Positions 11,101 to 24,887 of a stretch of 64,000 nt of DNA are shown in pieces. This DNA is from Bolinopsis microptera (taxonomy: Eukaryota > Ctenophora > Tentaculata > Lobata > Bolinopsidae). The position numbers were made by a program, and so were the translations under genes. The stretch lies in assembly GCF_026151205.1 (NCBI RefSeq), contig NC_087081.1, positions 2,423,246 to 2,487,245 on the forward strand, read 5' to 3'. Numbering within the stretch: position 1 is the stretch's first letter; each line of letters opens with the position of its first letter. The notes under the pieces were generated by a model. The model did no database searches and was not told the DNA's origin. It saw only the letters and a list, made by a program, of their open reading frames with translations.

Positions 11101-12669
11101 TACCAGTAGACTATACAATGTACACTGAACACTACTCATGGATAATTATCACGAAGTTGTTAGGAGATTCTATACAAAGAGTTCATGAACACCGCAAACT
11201 TGGAATAACTCCCCATAACTATTCTACATTATATTAATACAAACTAATACTAATAGTAATAAGATTATGTATTGACGGAGGCTGCATGAGGATGTATTAA
11301 ACAATGATTTTGGGCCAGATAATATTTAATAGTACAATCTAAATATGACACAAAGCATAAGATTAGCAGTGTCTCACGTCTGCCCTGCTATTGTGGATAC
11401 ACCCGAAAGAATAGCCCCGCCCGGCTGCAATGACTTAAACTTCAGCTCGTGTTTAAACTGTTCGTGTTATTATCATAGGATCTACATATTATTATGCTAT
11501 TTAAACATATTATAACATATTATAATGCTATAAGTTATAACACGAAAGAAACACAGAATGAATTTACCTGTATCCCCGGGCTGAGCTCCTGTGCAGTACA
11601 GTCCTGTTCATCTAACTGCAGTGACTCGCATATCACTGCTGCATTGGGAGGTCCTAATACTGTCGCTCTCACCTTGACAAGTATCAAGTTTTAAGTTTAA
11701 CTAATTTGTTCATAGGTTCATTAATCATTAACTTGTTAATTGGTTGAATTATTGACTCTAATTTGTGAATAGCTTGCCTATTTGGTTTGCGAAACAGCTG
11801 AGCACAGTTCCCTTACCATGACCGGGATTGTGAATAATTAGAAGTTATTCAACGCTCGGTATCTTATCATATACATGCTAATTTCTAATAAAATCATTAC
11901 TACCATAACAGTAAGATGTCAGCTTAGTTTAAGCCGATAATTAAGATTGCAGTTTATGTTCAAGAATATAATAACAATCATCGACTTGGTCTAACAAAAC
12001 TGAAATATTGAATTCGAACAATAATCGCAACGACAATGGGAGCAGACCAAGAACTAAATCAGAATTTAATTAATTAATTAACCATTAGTACCTGATAGAA
12101 TCCCTTCTCAAAGAGGTGAACATTAGTAAAGCGATTGAGCTCTAAGACTAGCGAATATCTGACTCGTAATTCGTCTAAACCCATTAAACCTCATCATTGT
12201 GTCATTCTTTGCTGAGGTGGGAATATTAGTTGTGTTATAATCATAGAATAAATGCTTTATATAGTAATTAGTAATGCACAATTTTAACTATTAAATTGAG
12301 TCAGACGACAAGTTTGGTCATGCAATTTACAGTAAATTCGACAGTTTTAACATGTTCTAAGTTCGAAGGGCGAAGACAAATTGTATTTGAATTCGCGAAG
12401 TTCAGATTGAGCATAATTTGTAATAAAAAACTGTATTTTTAAAATAAATATATTTGTAATTAACACGACAAATTTGCGATTTGCATATTACAAGTTCAAT
12501 TAAAATTAGTCGCCATCACACTAGATCCTAAAAATAAAACCCGTTCATGATTCATAGTCCGTGAAAATCATGACGAAAGCTCTCTATCAAACAGTTGATA
12601 AATTAGTTAAAAGTTAAAACCGGGTAATAATAAATTACAGCTGATAAAAATGACTTCTTCTCAAAAACC
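8107..12669. other. Gene-poor intergenic region
   Basis: No reading frame here has codon structure or splice partners I can support; short frames at 9533, 10373 and 11494 look random. The one clear structure is the palindrome at 9024-9080. Confidence 0.5.
9024..9080. repeat. Near-perfect 57-bp palindrome
   Basis: Arms of about 27 bp (CGTGACG, GTGCACTGTGCAGTATA and its complement) surround a GTC centre. One or two mismatches lie in the outer arm. It could extrude as a cruciform or be a foldback remnant. Confidence 0.85.
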
Positions 12670-14279
12670 TCACTTATTTCTTGCTCTGTTTTTGTTGTTA
12701 GCACGCTTGGTTTTGCCTGGTCTCTGGGGTTTACCACTTGGTTTGCCACTTGGCTTACCACCACCCATCCTCTTATCGTTCTTAGCACTGCGTTTTGGCT
12801 TGCTATGAATTCTTGAGCTGAATGTGGTAACGTCTTTAGCTGATTCTTGGGTATTTTTCTTGGCCATTTTCTTCTTCCCACCAAAACCATATTTAGAGTC
12901 CTTTGCTTTCCTCTTTTTGTTGATATCGTCCTTTCCTTTCTTGCCACTGCTCGTCTCTGGCTCGGTGTTCATTTCAAAATCATCTGCATCTGCCTGCTCA
13001 GCCTTTCCCTTTCTGATTTTCTTCACTTTTTCTATCATACCCTTTTTATCATCTGCCCTCTTTTTCAACACTTCTTGTTGCACTTTCTTTCCTAATCTCT
13101 TCATTTTCCTCATTTTCGTTACCTTCTCTGTTCGTTCCATGGTCAGTTGTTTACTTATCAGTTTCTCTTTCACTCTCTTCATGTGCACATCTGATTTTAC
13201 CATCTCTGCAAAATAGTCCTGAAAAATGTGGCTCTCTTAGTAATTTAAAACATAACTGCTACAATTTGTGGGTATTTTATTAGTAAGTATGGTATCAATC
13301 AATTTATCATTGTGATGTACAATAAATGTCATGACAGTACCTCTGGTCGTTCTGTGGATATTCCCATGGATATGAGTCTTGCTATAGATTGCTGAGCACC
13401 AACCTGACTTTGCTTGTAAAAAAGCATTTCCTGAAAATAAGTTTATACTTGCATATGCTGTTGAGTTGACATGAAATCATAATTTTTATGAGCATAGTTT
13501 TTGGAGACTCGTTAAGACATTCTATGACTGATGCAGTTAAAATGTGTAATTTAAGAAAGATTACCTGCTTAAAGTTGTCATTGATAACAGCCTTCATATC
13601 CTCGATGGGCACTTTCAAATCGACAGTAACATCCAGATTTTCTATCCAGGGTAGCTGAAAATTATCATGATTTAATTTAGACAATTAAAGTTTGCCCAAC
13701 AGAAAGACAGTGCAAACATGCTATACCTGTACCAATTTTAAATATAAACTAATAACCAAAAATTACCTTCTTTTGAATGGCTTCCAATCTTTCCTTCAGT
13801 TTTGGTACATTGTTGATGTGAGTCATTGTCTTCATACCTTCTTCACTGACTTTACCAGATTTCAGAGCACCTGATATCTGAAGTAGATAAACTTTTAGAG
13901 AAATAAACAGGCTGCATGAGTGTATGATCAGTTAAATAATTAAAATATTCCTGCAGTGTACAACAGTTGCAAGACTGTTATTAAGTTTTAAGATATAGAT
14001 TCTGGTGGGGAGGTGCAGCATATTACTTTACATGTGACAGAAATTAACGAATCAGCTTCCAATATTGACCAATCTCACACCAGAATCAATGTCACATGTC
14101 AAAAAATATGCTGCACCTCCTTGCCAGGATCCACATCTAGTCTGTAAGGCACACCTTAAGATTGACTATATAAACTATGTGAATATGAATATTACCTCCA
14201 TATCGTCAACTGATTCATCTCCACTTCCCTCTTCTTCTACTACTGTATCTTCCAACAGGGGGTTTTCAAGCACAATCAT
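12670..14279 (-). CDS. EBNA1BP2: rRNA-processing protein EBP2 (EBNA1-binding protein 2 homologue), 5 exons
   Basis: Exons in transcript order are 14279-14196, 13877-13767, 13654-13565, 13430-13341 and 13218-12670. Every junction is phase 0 and GT-AG. The product is 307 aa, against 306 in human. EBP2 is a nucleolar scaffold needed for pre-rRNA processing and 60S assembly. The N-terminus is short and acidic (EEEGSGDESVDDME). Exon 2 ends with 'VPKLKERLEAIQKK', exon 3 has LPWIENLDVTV and a conserved 'DMKAVINDNFKQ', exon 4 starts EMLFYKQSQ, and the last exon opens DYFAEMVKSDVHMKRV. The basic C-terminus includes the family signature KYGFGGKKK and a Gly/Pro/Lys-rich tail that probably serves nucleolar targeting. 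The gene looks intact. Start chosen as the only ATG in exon 1, directly before the acidic stretch. Confidence 0.93.
14002..14136. mobile_element. Foldback (MITE-like) repeat in EBP2 intron 1
   Basis: About 40-bp arms (GGTGCAGCATATTAC and CACATGT on the left, complements on the right at 14095-14136) flank about 55 bp. Ends near CTGGTG/CCAGGA. Small and non-coding; sits just 3' of EBP2 exon 1 on the minus strand. Confidence 0.55.
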
Positions 14280-14400
14280 TGCTGATGTCGAAACGGTAAA
14301 TAAATAATAGATCTATTAAGTGGATAAGAAATTATCACAGTTGGAGACACATAGAAAATCAGAAACATAGGTACCATTAAAAATAAAAAGCCCAAGTATG

Positions 14401-15169
14401 CTACCTATATCTATAAGGACAAGGTGCTTTCTGCACGGTGCCACATCTACAGGGTGGTTCATAGATCGTGTTGATATTTAGGCATATAAACTGAGTCATG
14501 ATGTGAGGGGACAAGCTTGTTGGCAACTCGTTGCTTGGCAATTCGAGGATGTTTTCCCCTAGCTTTGCTGAAGGCAAAAACATTGTACAGAATAAGTAAT
14601 CATGTTTTGTTATGTGGCCATACGTTGGATATGTGGTCAAACTATTCTTGTCAATAGAAATGCACTCTTTCGAAATAATAAACTCTACCAGCAACCAACC
14701 ATGCTGGTCTATCTTAAGACATAAAATTGATTATAGCATCACTGCTTTCCTCTGTCCCTATCAAAACTTGCCATTATGACAGTGCTTTCCCTACTCATCT
14801 CCTTGCCACTTTACTTCCGTTCAGCCTCTGAACATCATCAACTTTAGTTTAGATGAGAAGTCTAAACACCCTTGTCGTGTATTGTTGACCCACAAAATCC
14901 ACATGCCTTGCAACCTTATAACACAGTATTTGTGATGGTTTATGTTCCTTGTTCTTACCAAATATGGAGCCACTCAAGCCAATCGTCAGAGAATAGAAAG
15001 TTTTATCACATGTGTGCTCACAATCGATTGATGTGACCAAATTTTGTTCCATTTGATCTTTGTTGTTTTCAATGTACACGGGGCCATTCTTGAAGTCATT
15101 CTGGGTGTACCACCACTCCAAACAATGGGGAGAGTAATTTCGATCAAACATTACCTTAAGGTTCTCCAT
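14401..15169 (-). pseudogene. Decayed minus-strand coding remnant, family not recognised
   Basis: An ATG at 15169 opens 106 codons (MENLKVMFDRNYSPHCLEWW at the start, GQQYTTRVFRLL at the end). Coding-like sequence continues past the stop in the same frame (DDVQRLNGSKVARR, then 'LIGTEESSDAIINF') between further stops. A second open block, 14724-14401, continues in another frame (DQHGWLLVEFIISKEC and 'PTYGHITKHDYLFC'). A GGTAAGAAC near 14957 resembles a splice donor, but no acceptor gives matching phase. I read it as one old coding sequence broken by stops and frame slips. Its first 45 bp overlap the opposite-strand remnant at 15125-15853. Function unknown. Confidence 0.35.
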
Positions 15170-15853
15170 GACTCAGACGACATTCATTTTGACTTCGTGA
15201 GAACTCAACTAGATGAAATGAACCCAACAGTACTCTTCCATCTCCGAGACGTGCAGAAATTCTTAATATGGAAAGTAGAACATTTCAGCACTGAAGGTCA
15301 GACCTGTCACTTAACCCAGAGAAATCTAGAACAAGTTCTGTTACTACCCAAAAAGATTTATAAGTACACTAAAGGAATGATGCAGCAATTCACAGAGCTT
15401 CTTTGGCAAGAGAGCTTACAAAACCTACTACTGACAGAAGGATGGTCTGAAATTCCAAGAGTCTCCTGCAACCCCCTTCCTATCCCCTTTGGAGTGAGCC
15501 GCGAAGTGGAAGTATTAGTTATGAGTCTCATGTACAAGAACAATCTACTGAACTCGTTTCTCTTCAGAGTTGACAGAGCAGTGGCCTCTCCGCTATGCAT
15601 CTGTGGCTCGGATGAGCAAACAGCACTGCACCTACTATCAAGTGGTGAGCTTGTGGACACGAATCTACAATGTCAAGCTGAACGAATCATCACCCTGTGT
15701 AACAGCAGTAGGTCCATGGTCGATCTAGCAGCTGAGCAGGGCTCCATCATACTGAACTGTTCAAGGGACGAAATGTTTATAAGTGTGTGTGTTGAAATTG
15801 TAGAAAGCGAGGGGCTACATCTTAAGCGAAAGATTAATCGTTCGAAAAGTTAA
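15125..15853 (+). pseudogene. Remnant resembling the C-terminus of a non-LTR reverse transcriptase
   Basis: Open for 242 codons from the ATG at 15125. Near residue 185 it has 'LFRVDRAVASPLC' followed by CICGSDEQTALHLL, the C-x-C-G...E.T..H.LL zinc-knuckle-like signature at the C-terminus of many LINE polyproteins, although the final Cys of the usual motif is replaced. The upstream residues (MYKNNLLNSFLF) fit the helix that normally precedes it. No RT palm motif (F/YADD) is present, so at most a 3' fragment remains. The undamaged frame over 700 bp is longer than expected for a dead copy, so a retained or domesticated peptide cannot be excluded. Confidence 0.35.
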
Positions 15854-16780
15854 GGATTTATTAAAGCATCTAATTTTGCTAATCTTGCTACTACTATGAT
15901 AAAGAATGAAATACCATGTATATTGAAGTGTAGTAAAGTGTTATTGGACTTTGCTTATTTGATAACAAACACCTTCAAATTAAATATTGTTTTAATAACA
16001 AGGGAATGAGTTTTTCTATTTGAGCTGTTTAGTTCAAAGAAAACTTTTATTTTGGAAAAAGTTTGTTTCAGTAACCATTGAGAACCAGTGGCCTTTTGTA
16101 ACTGCATCTTTAACTGCACTTTCATTCATTCTGTATGTGCACGAAAATTTATTTCAATCAAAACCTCAGTTTCACTTTGAAACGTCAAGTGACTGGTAAA
16201 GTCAAATATTCTGTTCTATGAACATTTATTCTAGTATTTTGAAGTGTAGAAATTGTTAAGATCTTTAATTTTGTACTAAATTACTGATGTTTTATAACGT
16301 TTTAACGGGGTGTAATTTTGTTAGGTAGGTATTTAAAATTATTAGTCTTTTGGAAATTGAAGTTTTGATCTTTACTATTTATTGTTAATAAAATGCTCAT
16401 TGCAGCCAGTTATTTTAAGATTTTCATCATCAATGATCTTTGTACCCAAATATTTGTCTTTATCGTCCCTAAATCTTAAGTTTGTTCTTCGTAATTTTAT
16501 TTTAATGCAACCACTCAGATAGATTTTAAGCCAGGGCACATCAACAAGAAGCTTATTTTTATTAACAGGAAAAATACAAATTGAATTACAACGAACTACA
16601 AACGGACGGAAAAACGTGTGCAAAGTTTTTGAACTTAACTGCACGCCACCCTGAAGAACCCTTTCCTACTCGTGGTATGATAATTGAAAGAATTATGCTT
16701 CATTATCAGCTTACGTTCCACCAGCATTCGAAACAATTTAATGAAATTTTCAAGGCAACGCCTTTTAATATAATTTTTGT
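15854..16780. other. Intergenic, no gene seen
   Basis: AT-rich sequence following the RT remnant. No exon or repeat supported. Confidence 0.5.
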
Positions 16781-16998
16781 AGCGCGATGCGTTACTGTGC
16801 CGCGCCGCGCACTTGTCATACGTTGTATGACCCGCCGCGCACGAAGTGCGCGGCTCCCCTGTAGCGTCGAAGTGAAGCGACCGTGGGGGTGAAGCGACCG
16901 TGGGGGTCACCACGTGATACAACCTTGCACTTAATAAGGCTTCTCACAGCGACATCTGGCTAGATCGGTGAGATGCGCTACTGTGCCGCGCCGAGCTG
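16781..16998. repeat. GC-rich dispersed repeat with palindromic cores (copy 1)
   Basis: Contains GTTGTATGACCCGCCGCGCA, then the self-complementary CGCGCACGAAGTGCGCG, then GGCTCCCCTGTA. The same block recurs at 51045-51092. It also has two tandem GAAGCGACCGTGGGGGT units (about 16874-16907) and two copies of GCTACTGTGCCGCGCCG-like sequence (16790, 16977). Strongly unlike the AT-rich surroundings. Confidence 0.6.
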
Positions 16999-16999
16999 C

Positions 17000-19900
17000 C
17001 ATGAATTGACATCGTCAATTAACACATACCCATGTGTATACTGTATACGCTGTATACGCGTACTGCGGTCGCGCGCTACTGCAAGCGAGAGGGCTCTGGT
17101 TAGCTAGAGCAACTGAGCAGTTTATTTCGAATTACCCAAGATATAACGTGCGCCTTCAAATTTTAGCCGCTAAATATGATTACTCAACATTTCAAACCGT
17201 AATTTTAATTGTGGCAGTTTTTCATGCAGATGGATGACATTATTTACAACTTAACGCACAATTCCCCTGCAGGGCGCTCTTTTCATTTTGTATATTACAA
17301 TCAACAATACCGGTGATTAATTGACCAACGATGTGAATCCTTTTTAACTCATAACGGCACAAAAGTGTATTGATACGACGCGAGCCCGAGATTTGCAAAT
17401 GACAAAACATTATTTGATGCGCGGCGCGGCCCGGTAGTGCATTGTGCAACAAATGATTGCAAGCTAATTAATGAATAATGTTTATATTTGAATAAGTACG
17501 ATTGATGATGCTTCTCAGCACATTTATTTCATGTCCCAGCGGCCGGCCCCGTAATATAAAGGATGATAATGCGATGATAATGCGATTTGCAATAAAACAA
17601 CTACGTTTCAATATTTGTTTTTAAATGATAGTAAATAGCGCCTGTAGGATTAGCAATCAGTCCATTATACATTAACAATAATGTAACAATTAATGGCATT
17701 AAGCTTTTTTTCTTTTCATAAATAACCGAAATTGAATTTTATCAAATTAAAGATTGAACATTTTAATTCATATTTTATGTTTTAACCAATTATTAATGTT
17801 AATAATAACGTGCGCGGGTAAATTTGTTATTAATGGACAAAAAAGCCGATAGCTGTTTTTATATTACTAAGCTGCATTGTACGTAGCATATTTTACAAAT
17901 AAAATTTAACTCACTTGAACAAAAATGAACAAACAATTTGTTTATCCATTATCAATGTTCTACAATTCAATTATTTAAAATAAATTTGAGAATTTAGTCA
18001 TTTCCAAAATTTGCATTTTTCATGTAGGTAGGCATTAAGTTTATCCTCAAAAGTATAAGTTATGTCAAGAAAAAAACTAATTCTTAAAAGCTGTAACCGT
18101 ATGTTTCAAATATTTTGCTTTGTTTTATTAATTACGTTGTGACGGGAGTCGAACGATATGCGCGCTGCTCCATTCGCGCTACGAATGCTTCATTGTTTTG
18201 CTTTAATTTGATCCTGCGCAAGCGTTTTCATTGTATCTGCGCACGAACCGTCAGGAAGCAAAGAGGAAAGCCAGGGCACATCCAATTGGCTTGTTTTGAT
18301 CACGTGATGTAACTCTGCTCTTGCTGGTCCGCTGGGATTCTCTGCCTTTAGGAACGTTTTGAGTCTTAACTATAGTCTGCGGATGTAACGGGTTTAGGCA
18401 CATTGAAACACTCATTGCTTGGTTTATCTTCGCCTTTGATCGTCTAAATCGATTGACGGATGTTTTTTCGCCGATATTGACCAGTTGAACTTGATTTTCG
18501 TCCGAAAATTGTCGACCCACTACATTGCTCCAATACATAAATTCCCGGACTGACTTAACAAAAAACAGTTGTGAGATGCCACATTTCATGGTTTTGGATA
18601 TGTTAGGTTCTCGAGTAAGTTTGGTTTGTGACATAGTAACTGAACAGATCAACATATTATTTCTCTCCTGATCTTGTGTCACTGTGGAGAAAATCAGAGA
18701 CAGTTACAAAGTTCCCATTTTCTAACATCAGATATTTTCTTTATATTTCCCTCTGGTGTGTCTAATGTTCGCATCTAGGAACATTACGCCCCTCTCTGCC
18801 ACTACAGTTGCTGGAAATCATTGATGTAGCGGGATGTATTTCCGGATTTTATCTTCTTGACTATTAGCTAATGTTTGTACTTAACAGTGCTTGGTTAATG
18901 TTGGGTTATCGCCGGACCTTTTGTAGAGTAAGAACGACTAGTTAACTTCTCCTTTGATGTTCCAACGTTTATACACAAATTACAGATCAGTCCAATATTC
19001 TCGACCATTTATCTTGATCTACGGCCAAACAATGTTGAGCAGACTGATAAGTCCAATTGTAGTAGGATTGAAGGGGGTGGACACAACATGATCTCCCTTG
19101 GCATTCACTATTCCAACACCTCTAATAGCAATTAGGACTCATCGAAATAAACTGATGTACAGTTCGCGCTCAGCTGACTTTGTAAATTACTTCACACATT
19201 TTATGTTGTCCGAGCTGTCCGACAAATAGAAAGTTAAGGTTGTTCATAAAACAAGCCTCTTCTCTAGAACCGTTTTTGGACCATCAACGTTGGATTATTT
19301 TGGCGCATTTATCAAATTGAGTTCCTATTTTTTTGTAAATTCCAACACGACATTGCAAGCCATTCTTTGTTTGGATTACGCTAGTTTGTGTCAATTGTAA
19401 ACAACTATAAAGACGTTATTGTTGCATTGACCGTTAAAGTTGAACCTGAAGTTAAAATTGAACCAAGTTACTTCGCCAAGAACTAGAAAGTAGGAACCCA
19501 TTCCAACAAACCATGATATCTCTTCCCCTGTCTCTATGGTTGAAAGTTGGGCACTGATGGCCATGGTCTTAAAGAAAGGTATACACTATACATCCGTTCT
19601 ATTTCATTTACTGACAAAATATTAATTTTGCCATTAGCTTCCAGTTAACTTAACGATTTTGGACACGTATCAATCACGTGTCAACAAACATTAACTTTAC
19701 TACCTTTTAGTTTTACTCCAACCTCAGACTAGACACATAATATTATCCAGATATAGAAGGGTCTATGTTATTAATTTTAAAAGTAACCTATTTATTGTTA
19801 GTTTATTAAAAGAATAAAATGGATAAGAAAATTCCTTAGTTCATTTACGAAGAATCTGGTTGTAATTATAATACTTGCTGAATGCTATGTAACTTAGATG

Positions 19901-20512
19901 TGCTATAATTCTTAAAACTTTGCGTTTAGCCTCACACTAGTTTGTTACTAAAGTTGGCATTTGGCTTAAAAAAACATACAATTGCAAAGAACAGGTCATG
20001 GTCTTCGTACTGTTGTGACTTATGACTTGCTAATTTAAATGCTACAATGTTCATTCACTTTAAAATCAAAGTTCAATTACCTTTCAGCTGATCAATCAGC
20101 AATTGGCCATTAACTCGATGAGAGTGGTCCTTAATCTAGTTTATAATTACTGGTCGACAATCAAAATAGTTACAGCTAAACAGTTCTGCGCATGTTCTAG
20201 AACTGTCGTGCTAACTTAGTCTGAGAATTTATAATCTAAATTCATGATGACCGTGTACTGTGTATTCTAAACAAATTGGTTTTTAATATATTACATATTT
20301 TTCTTGAAATGTAGTAATACTAATTTAATATTTCTTCATCACTTATTTGTGAATATGCAATAAGAAATAAATCATTAATAGATAAATTAATAACAGATAA
20401 ATCATTTAAATTTACTTATTTAAATTTATTTACCTATTAAATATTTAGCACAGCGTAAGAATGCAGTTAGCTATACTTCTAAAGTACCTAAAGTGATGAA
20501 TGAGCCTCTTCT
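17000..20512. other. Upstream region of CBP, no gene supported
   Basis: AT-rich throughout. The longest frame, 143 codons on the minus strand at 18251-18682, has no recognisable motif or splice partner. CBP promoter elements must lie at its right end, but I see no TATA box or initiator I can defend. Confidence 0.45.
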
Positions 20513-23500
20513 ATGAGTAAACAAGAAAGTTTGGCGGATGTGCCCCCTCAGAAGCGGCAAAAGCTAGAGCCCTCCGAAAATGGCGGTAAGCACATTTTGA
20601 ATAAAATTATTTGTTTTCATCATGAATGTCGTCACTGAATGATTTTAATCGTTTAAAGCTTTGAATTTTTGTTTAAATTCTGGAATTGTATATGTTTTTT
20701 AAATGAGTCATCAATCATAAAAATGGTGGTTAACTATTTTCTTTAGATTGGCTCACACTATTCAAATTATTATTATTTACTGTCTATAAAAGACGAAGCG
20801 ACGTGAATTTCGTCCAAAATATAACAATTAATGTTACAATTGTGCTAGAATATTTAGTAATTGGGATCGATGTTAAAATAGTGGTAATTGCACTTTCGTT
20901 TTGCGGACACACGGGCACAAAAACCCTTGATTAAATTTCACGAATACTTTCATGCCATTATTTATACGGTCGCAAAACTTCGAATTCAACTTTATTTATA
21001 ATAATCCATGTACATATATATATGAGTTGACTGCCAAAATGTCATAAAATCATAAATGGGATATATATATTTTATGCTTGTTCATGCAATTTTTCACATA
21101 TAATAATCACGTTAATTCACACTTTCTCAAAACATTCATTCATAATTGCTTTTCAAATTGCTTTTCAAATTAAAGATAGCAACAGACAACAACAATACAG
21201 GAGATTAAGTTGAAGCTGCATTACGATTCGTGTTGAATCGATTTCAAATCCTTTCTTTGAATGCAAGCTGGAATGATCCAAAGTATATTGTGCTTAATGC
21301 CAAGTTCTTACAATTCAATACAATGATACTTAGTCCAGACACAGTTATTAGTTTTTCAATTACTACGCTTTGTCAAGTGTTCAATGACTTCTGATTCGCC
21401 CAAATTGTGACTCACGAATGTCCATCCAATCAACTGAACATTGAAAGTAGAAATGTTTAATATTGTCTAAGATCTAACGGCTTTCTTCTCTCTTACAGGT
21501 GCCGAGTACTACCCTGGATTGGGTGGATTGGACCCCCACAGCAATGGCAACGATCAGTTTAACGGGATGATGGGTCAGCAGCCCCCTAACATGGCATTCA
21601 ACCAGAACATGATGCCAAACCAGCGCTTCTCTTCCGCACAGATGGATAGGGTGAGTTGAGTTGTTTGTTTAGTTAGTTTGGGGGTTTCGATTTGAAGGTG
21701 TAATAAACCAGGGCTGCCACGTACTAGGCCTATCTAAGTAGGATAATTTCGAGACGTACTATTATTTTATGAAGGTGGTTACAATTCTGAGTTTAATTTA
21801 CGGTTTGGATTTTTTAAATTAGTCTGGTGGCAAAGACTAATTTGATTGTGCGATGTGCCCTTAATTATTATTGCTCAAAGACTCAAATAGGGTAGAGGTT
21901 AGGTTGTTTTCATAGTTAACTTGTTATTAAATTGTGGACGTCAAATAAATACAACATTTAAGGATGATAAATGATGTAGTGTTTTTAAAGCTAAGCATTA
22001 CTAATCGGTAGTATTAATAGTATTTGCCGCAGGGGATGTACCAAACAGCTGGCCAGACGTCCACGGCCCCTTCCCAGCCCATCTACCAGAACCAGCCGGT
22101 GATGACCAGCGCCCAGCCAACCCCGACTCAGCCCATTATCGGAGGTGGACCCCAGTTCTCCGGACCCCAGTACCCACAGCACATGATCGCACCTCCCAAT
22201 TACAACCCGTCCCACTATTCGGCGCAGCAGCGGATGCAGATGACACGACCCATGAATTATCCTCCTTATTCCAGTGCTATGCTTCCCCATCAACGTGAGT
22301 GTTTGTACTTGTAGTGAAATGAGACCTGGGGAAGATATATATTACTGTAGTACGGCCGCGAAAAGCTGGCAAAAATCTCGAAAATGCATTAGATTTACGC
22401 TAAGAGCTCTCAAGTTTGAAGCAAGCTTATCAAGGATGTGCTAGAATAGTTATCAGGATAGAACGTATCGTACGATAATAGTATATTGGCCTAACTTGTA
22501 ACAAAAAAGGCAACAAAATCGGCCAAGTCAGTTAAAAAACTGATCGATGAATTTAACGTCCCTTTTCGACTAAGTGATAAAAATAGTTAAGGTTTTTTTT
22601 CAGTCCCTTGCACGAATTTTGCATCTTTTACTATTGTAATATAAACATACCAACAAAAACACTCTTCCATATAATATTGCATGTATATCGTATATTGTAT
22701 ATAATGTGAAATATACCGTATAGAATCCTGTGAATCGAAATTCCCAATATTCCAAACCAAGTGTAATATTTATCTCCAGAACAATATTGTTTATAACAGA
22801 AAAAAAAACTAGATGAGAAAAACATAATGTAACGGAATGTCGTGAACTGTAAAATCATTATATTTTTCTGAAATATTTCAATCGCAGTAATCGCGGCAGG
22901 CCATGCGATCAAAGGGAACAAGTTGATATCCAACGAAAGAGGTAAAAGTTGGCGAGAATAGTTGCAGTTTTATCTATTGATCACGATCGTTTGAATGATT
23001 CAAAAATCCTAAATTCTTCTTTTTGTCCAATCCTCGATGGACAGCAAATTCTTCTTCGCTGTATTGTGAGCATTGGGACCATTGTAGACATCCTTTTGGC
23101 ATTCTTTAAAACCAGTTGAATTGCTTTTACTGTTTCTAGTCTACCCATGCTAGAACAAGTATACTATGATTTGTACCGGAGTATGATTCTGAATCCAGTA
23201 AACACTTGAAAATAGTAGAACCAATATGGTCCCTATAGTTGCAGTATTGTAGTTTAATGTAGATTGATCCTAGTTTCATCTCCTAGTCGAAATAGGGACC
23301 ATAAAGTTCATTGATCAGTTCTTACCGACCCTGAAACTACCAGAATGGCATTCTTTTACAGCACAATTATTCCTTCATTTTAATGAACATCCGAACATTC
23401 TTACACAGATCACACTGTTTTTGCAGATCTCATTGTTCTCAGCATTAATTTTAACAGTGATTTCCCGCAGCCAATCAGACGATGGTAATGAACCCCCGAC

Positions 23501-24849
23501 AGATGGGGGGACCGCCCACTGGTCCTCAGGATCAGATGGGCAACATCATGATCCCCAACCAGCTGCCCAACTTCAACCCGGTAAGTGTTATCTTAAATGT
23601 AACGTCTAGGAGTGTGTGTGTGGTATGTTTTTGGAGCTTTAATGTTCACGTTTTTGAGTAGCACATGCAGTCTTTTGTTGTCCTCTTCATATAATGGGGT
23701 TTGCAGATAATTGCAAAAATTCTTTGCCTAAAATAGCATCCATTTTTAGAGAACACCAGCTTTGGATCGGAGTTCATCCAGCGGGAGCACGACAGCTTTT
23801 TTTCAAGAACTCGTGCGTACTGCGTAATCAATGCTCGTCACCTCAATAAGGAATTGTTAGATTGTTGAATATCGAATATCGATACATTATGTAAATAAAT
23901 AATCACTTTAAAGTTGAATCTAAATATGTCTTTCACAGAACCAGCAGATGTTTCACGGCCCAAACCCGGGTAACCCACGCTCCCAAGACGGGTCAGGTGA
24001 CCACTGTCGCCTAATCCAACAGCAGCTTGTGTTGCTGCTCCACGCGCACAAGTGCCAGCAGCGTGAACAGACCAATGGTGAGACACAGCCGTGTAGGATA
24101 CAGAACTGTAGTACGATGAAGGGAGTTCTGGCCCACATGACCCAGTGTAACCTGGGTCGTGCCTGCACTGTAAGTATTATTACCCGATTATTGGATTAAT
24201 TACTTCGTATTAAATTCAGGAACTAATTCATTTCAAAACTTATGTAAAGTTAGCCATTTAAATGTTTTTGGCTGCATTTTCAAAAATTTCTATCAACTGA
24301 TCATCTGTGTTGTACTGTTAGTTATTTTACTGTAAATCTATCATTTACGTTTCTTTACAGGTAAGCCACTGCGCGTCCTCTCGGCAGATAATCATGCACT
24401 GGCGGAACTGTCCTCGTCGTGACTGTCCAGTGTGTCACCCCTTGCGTGACACAAACAGTCGAGCACTGACCGATGGAATGCCCATGGCCCATAACAATCC
24501 CGGAAATCCACAGAATCACCAATTGCCCAATCCTGGATACCAAAACGATCCTAATGCTAGCAATGCTAATGCGTAAGTTTGAACTAATTTTTTTTAACAG
24601 TTGTAGTAGGATGCCTAAGTGCAGTTGTCTTTTTTTTCAGTTAATATATCTTTATGGCAACAAGAAATGACAACTTTGCTGCTGCACCTTTGTCTTATTA
24701 AGAAGCTGTTGGCAACACAATTAATATGAAAATTAGAAATATTGCAGACAAATAACCGACAAATACCCAGGATGAACCATCAGCAACAGCAGCAGCATCA
24801 GCAACAACAAGCGCAGCAGCATCAGCAACAACAACAACAGCAACAGCAG

Positions 24850-24887
<38 letters not shown>

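Noticed and set aside
12824-13216. 130-codon hydrophobic plus-strand frame
   Set aside because: Antisense of the Lys-rich last exon of EBP2.
18118-18185. tRNA-like or tRNA-SINE-like segment on the minus strand
   Set aside because: GTTCGACTCCCG resembles a B box and TAGCGCGAATGG a weak A box, but I could not fold acceptor, D and anticodon stems.
18251-18682. 143-codon minus-strand frame upstream of CBP
   Set aside because: No motif, no splice partner and no codon pattern distinct from the surroundings; kept only as an unsupported frame.
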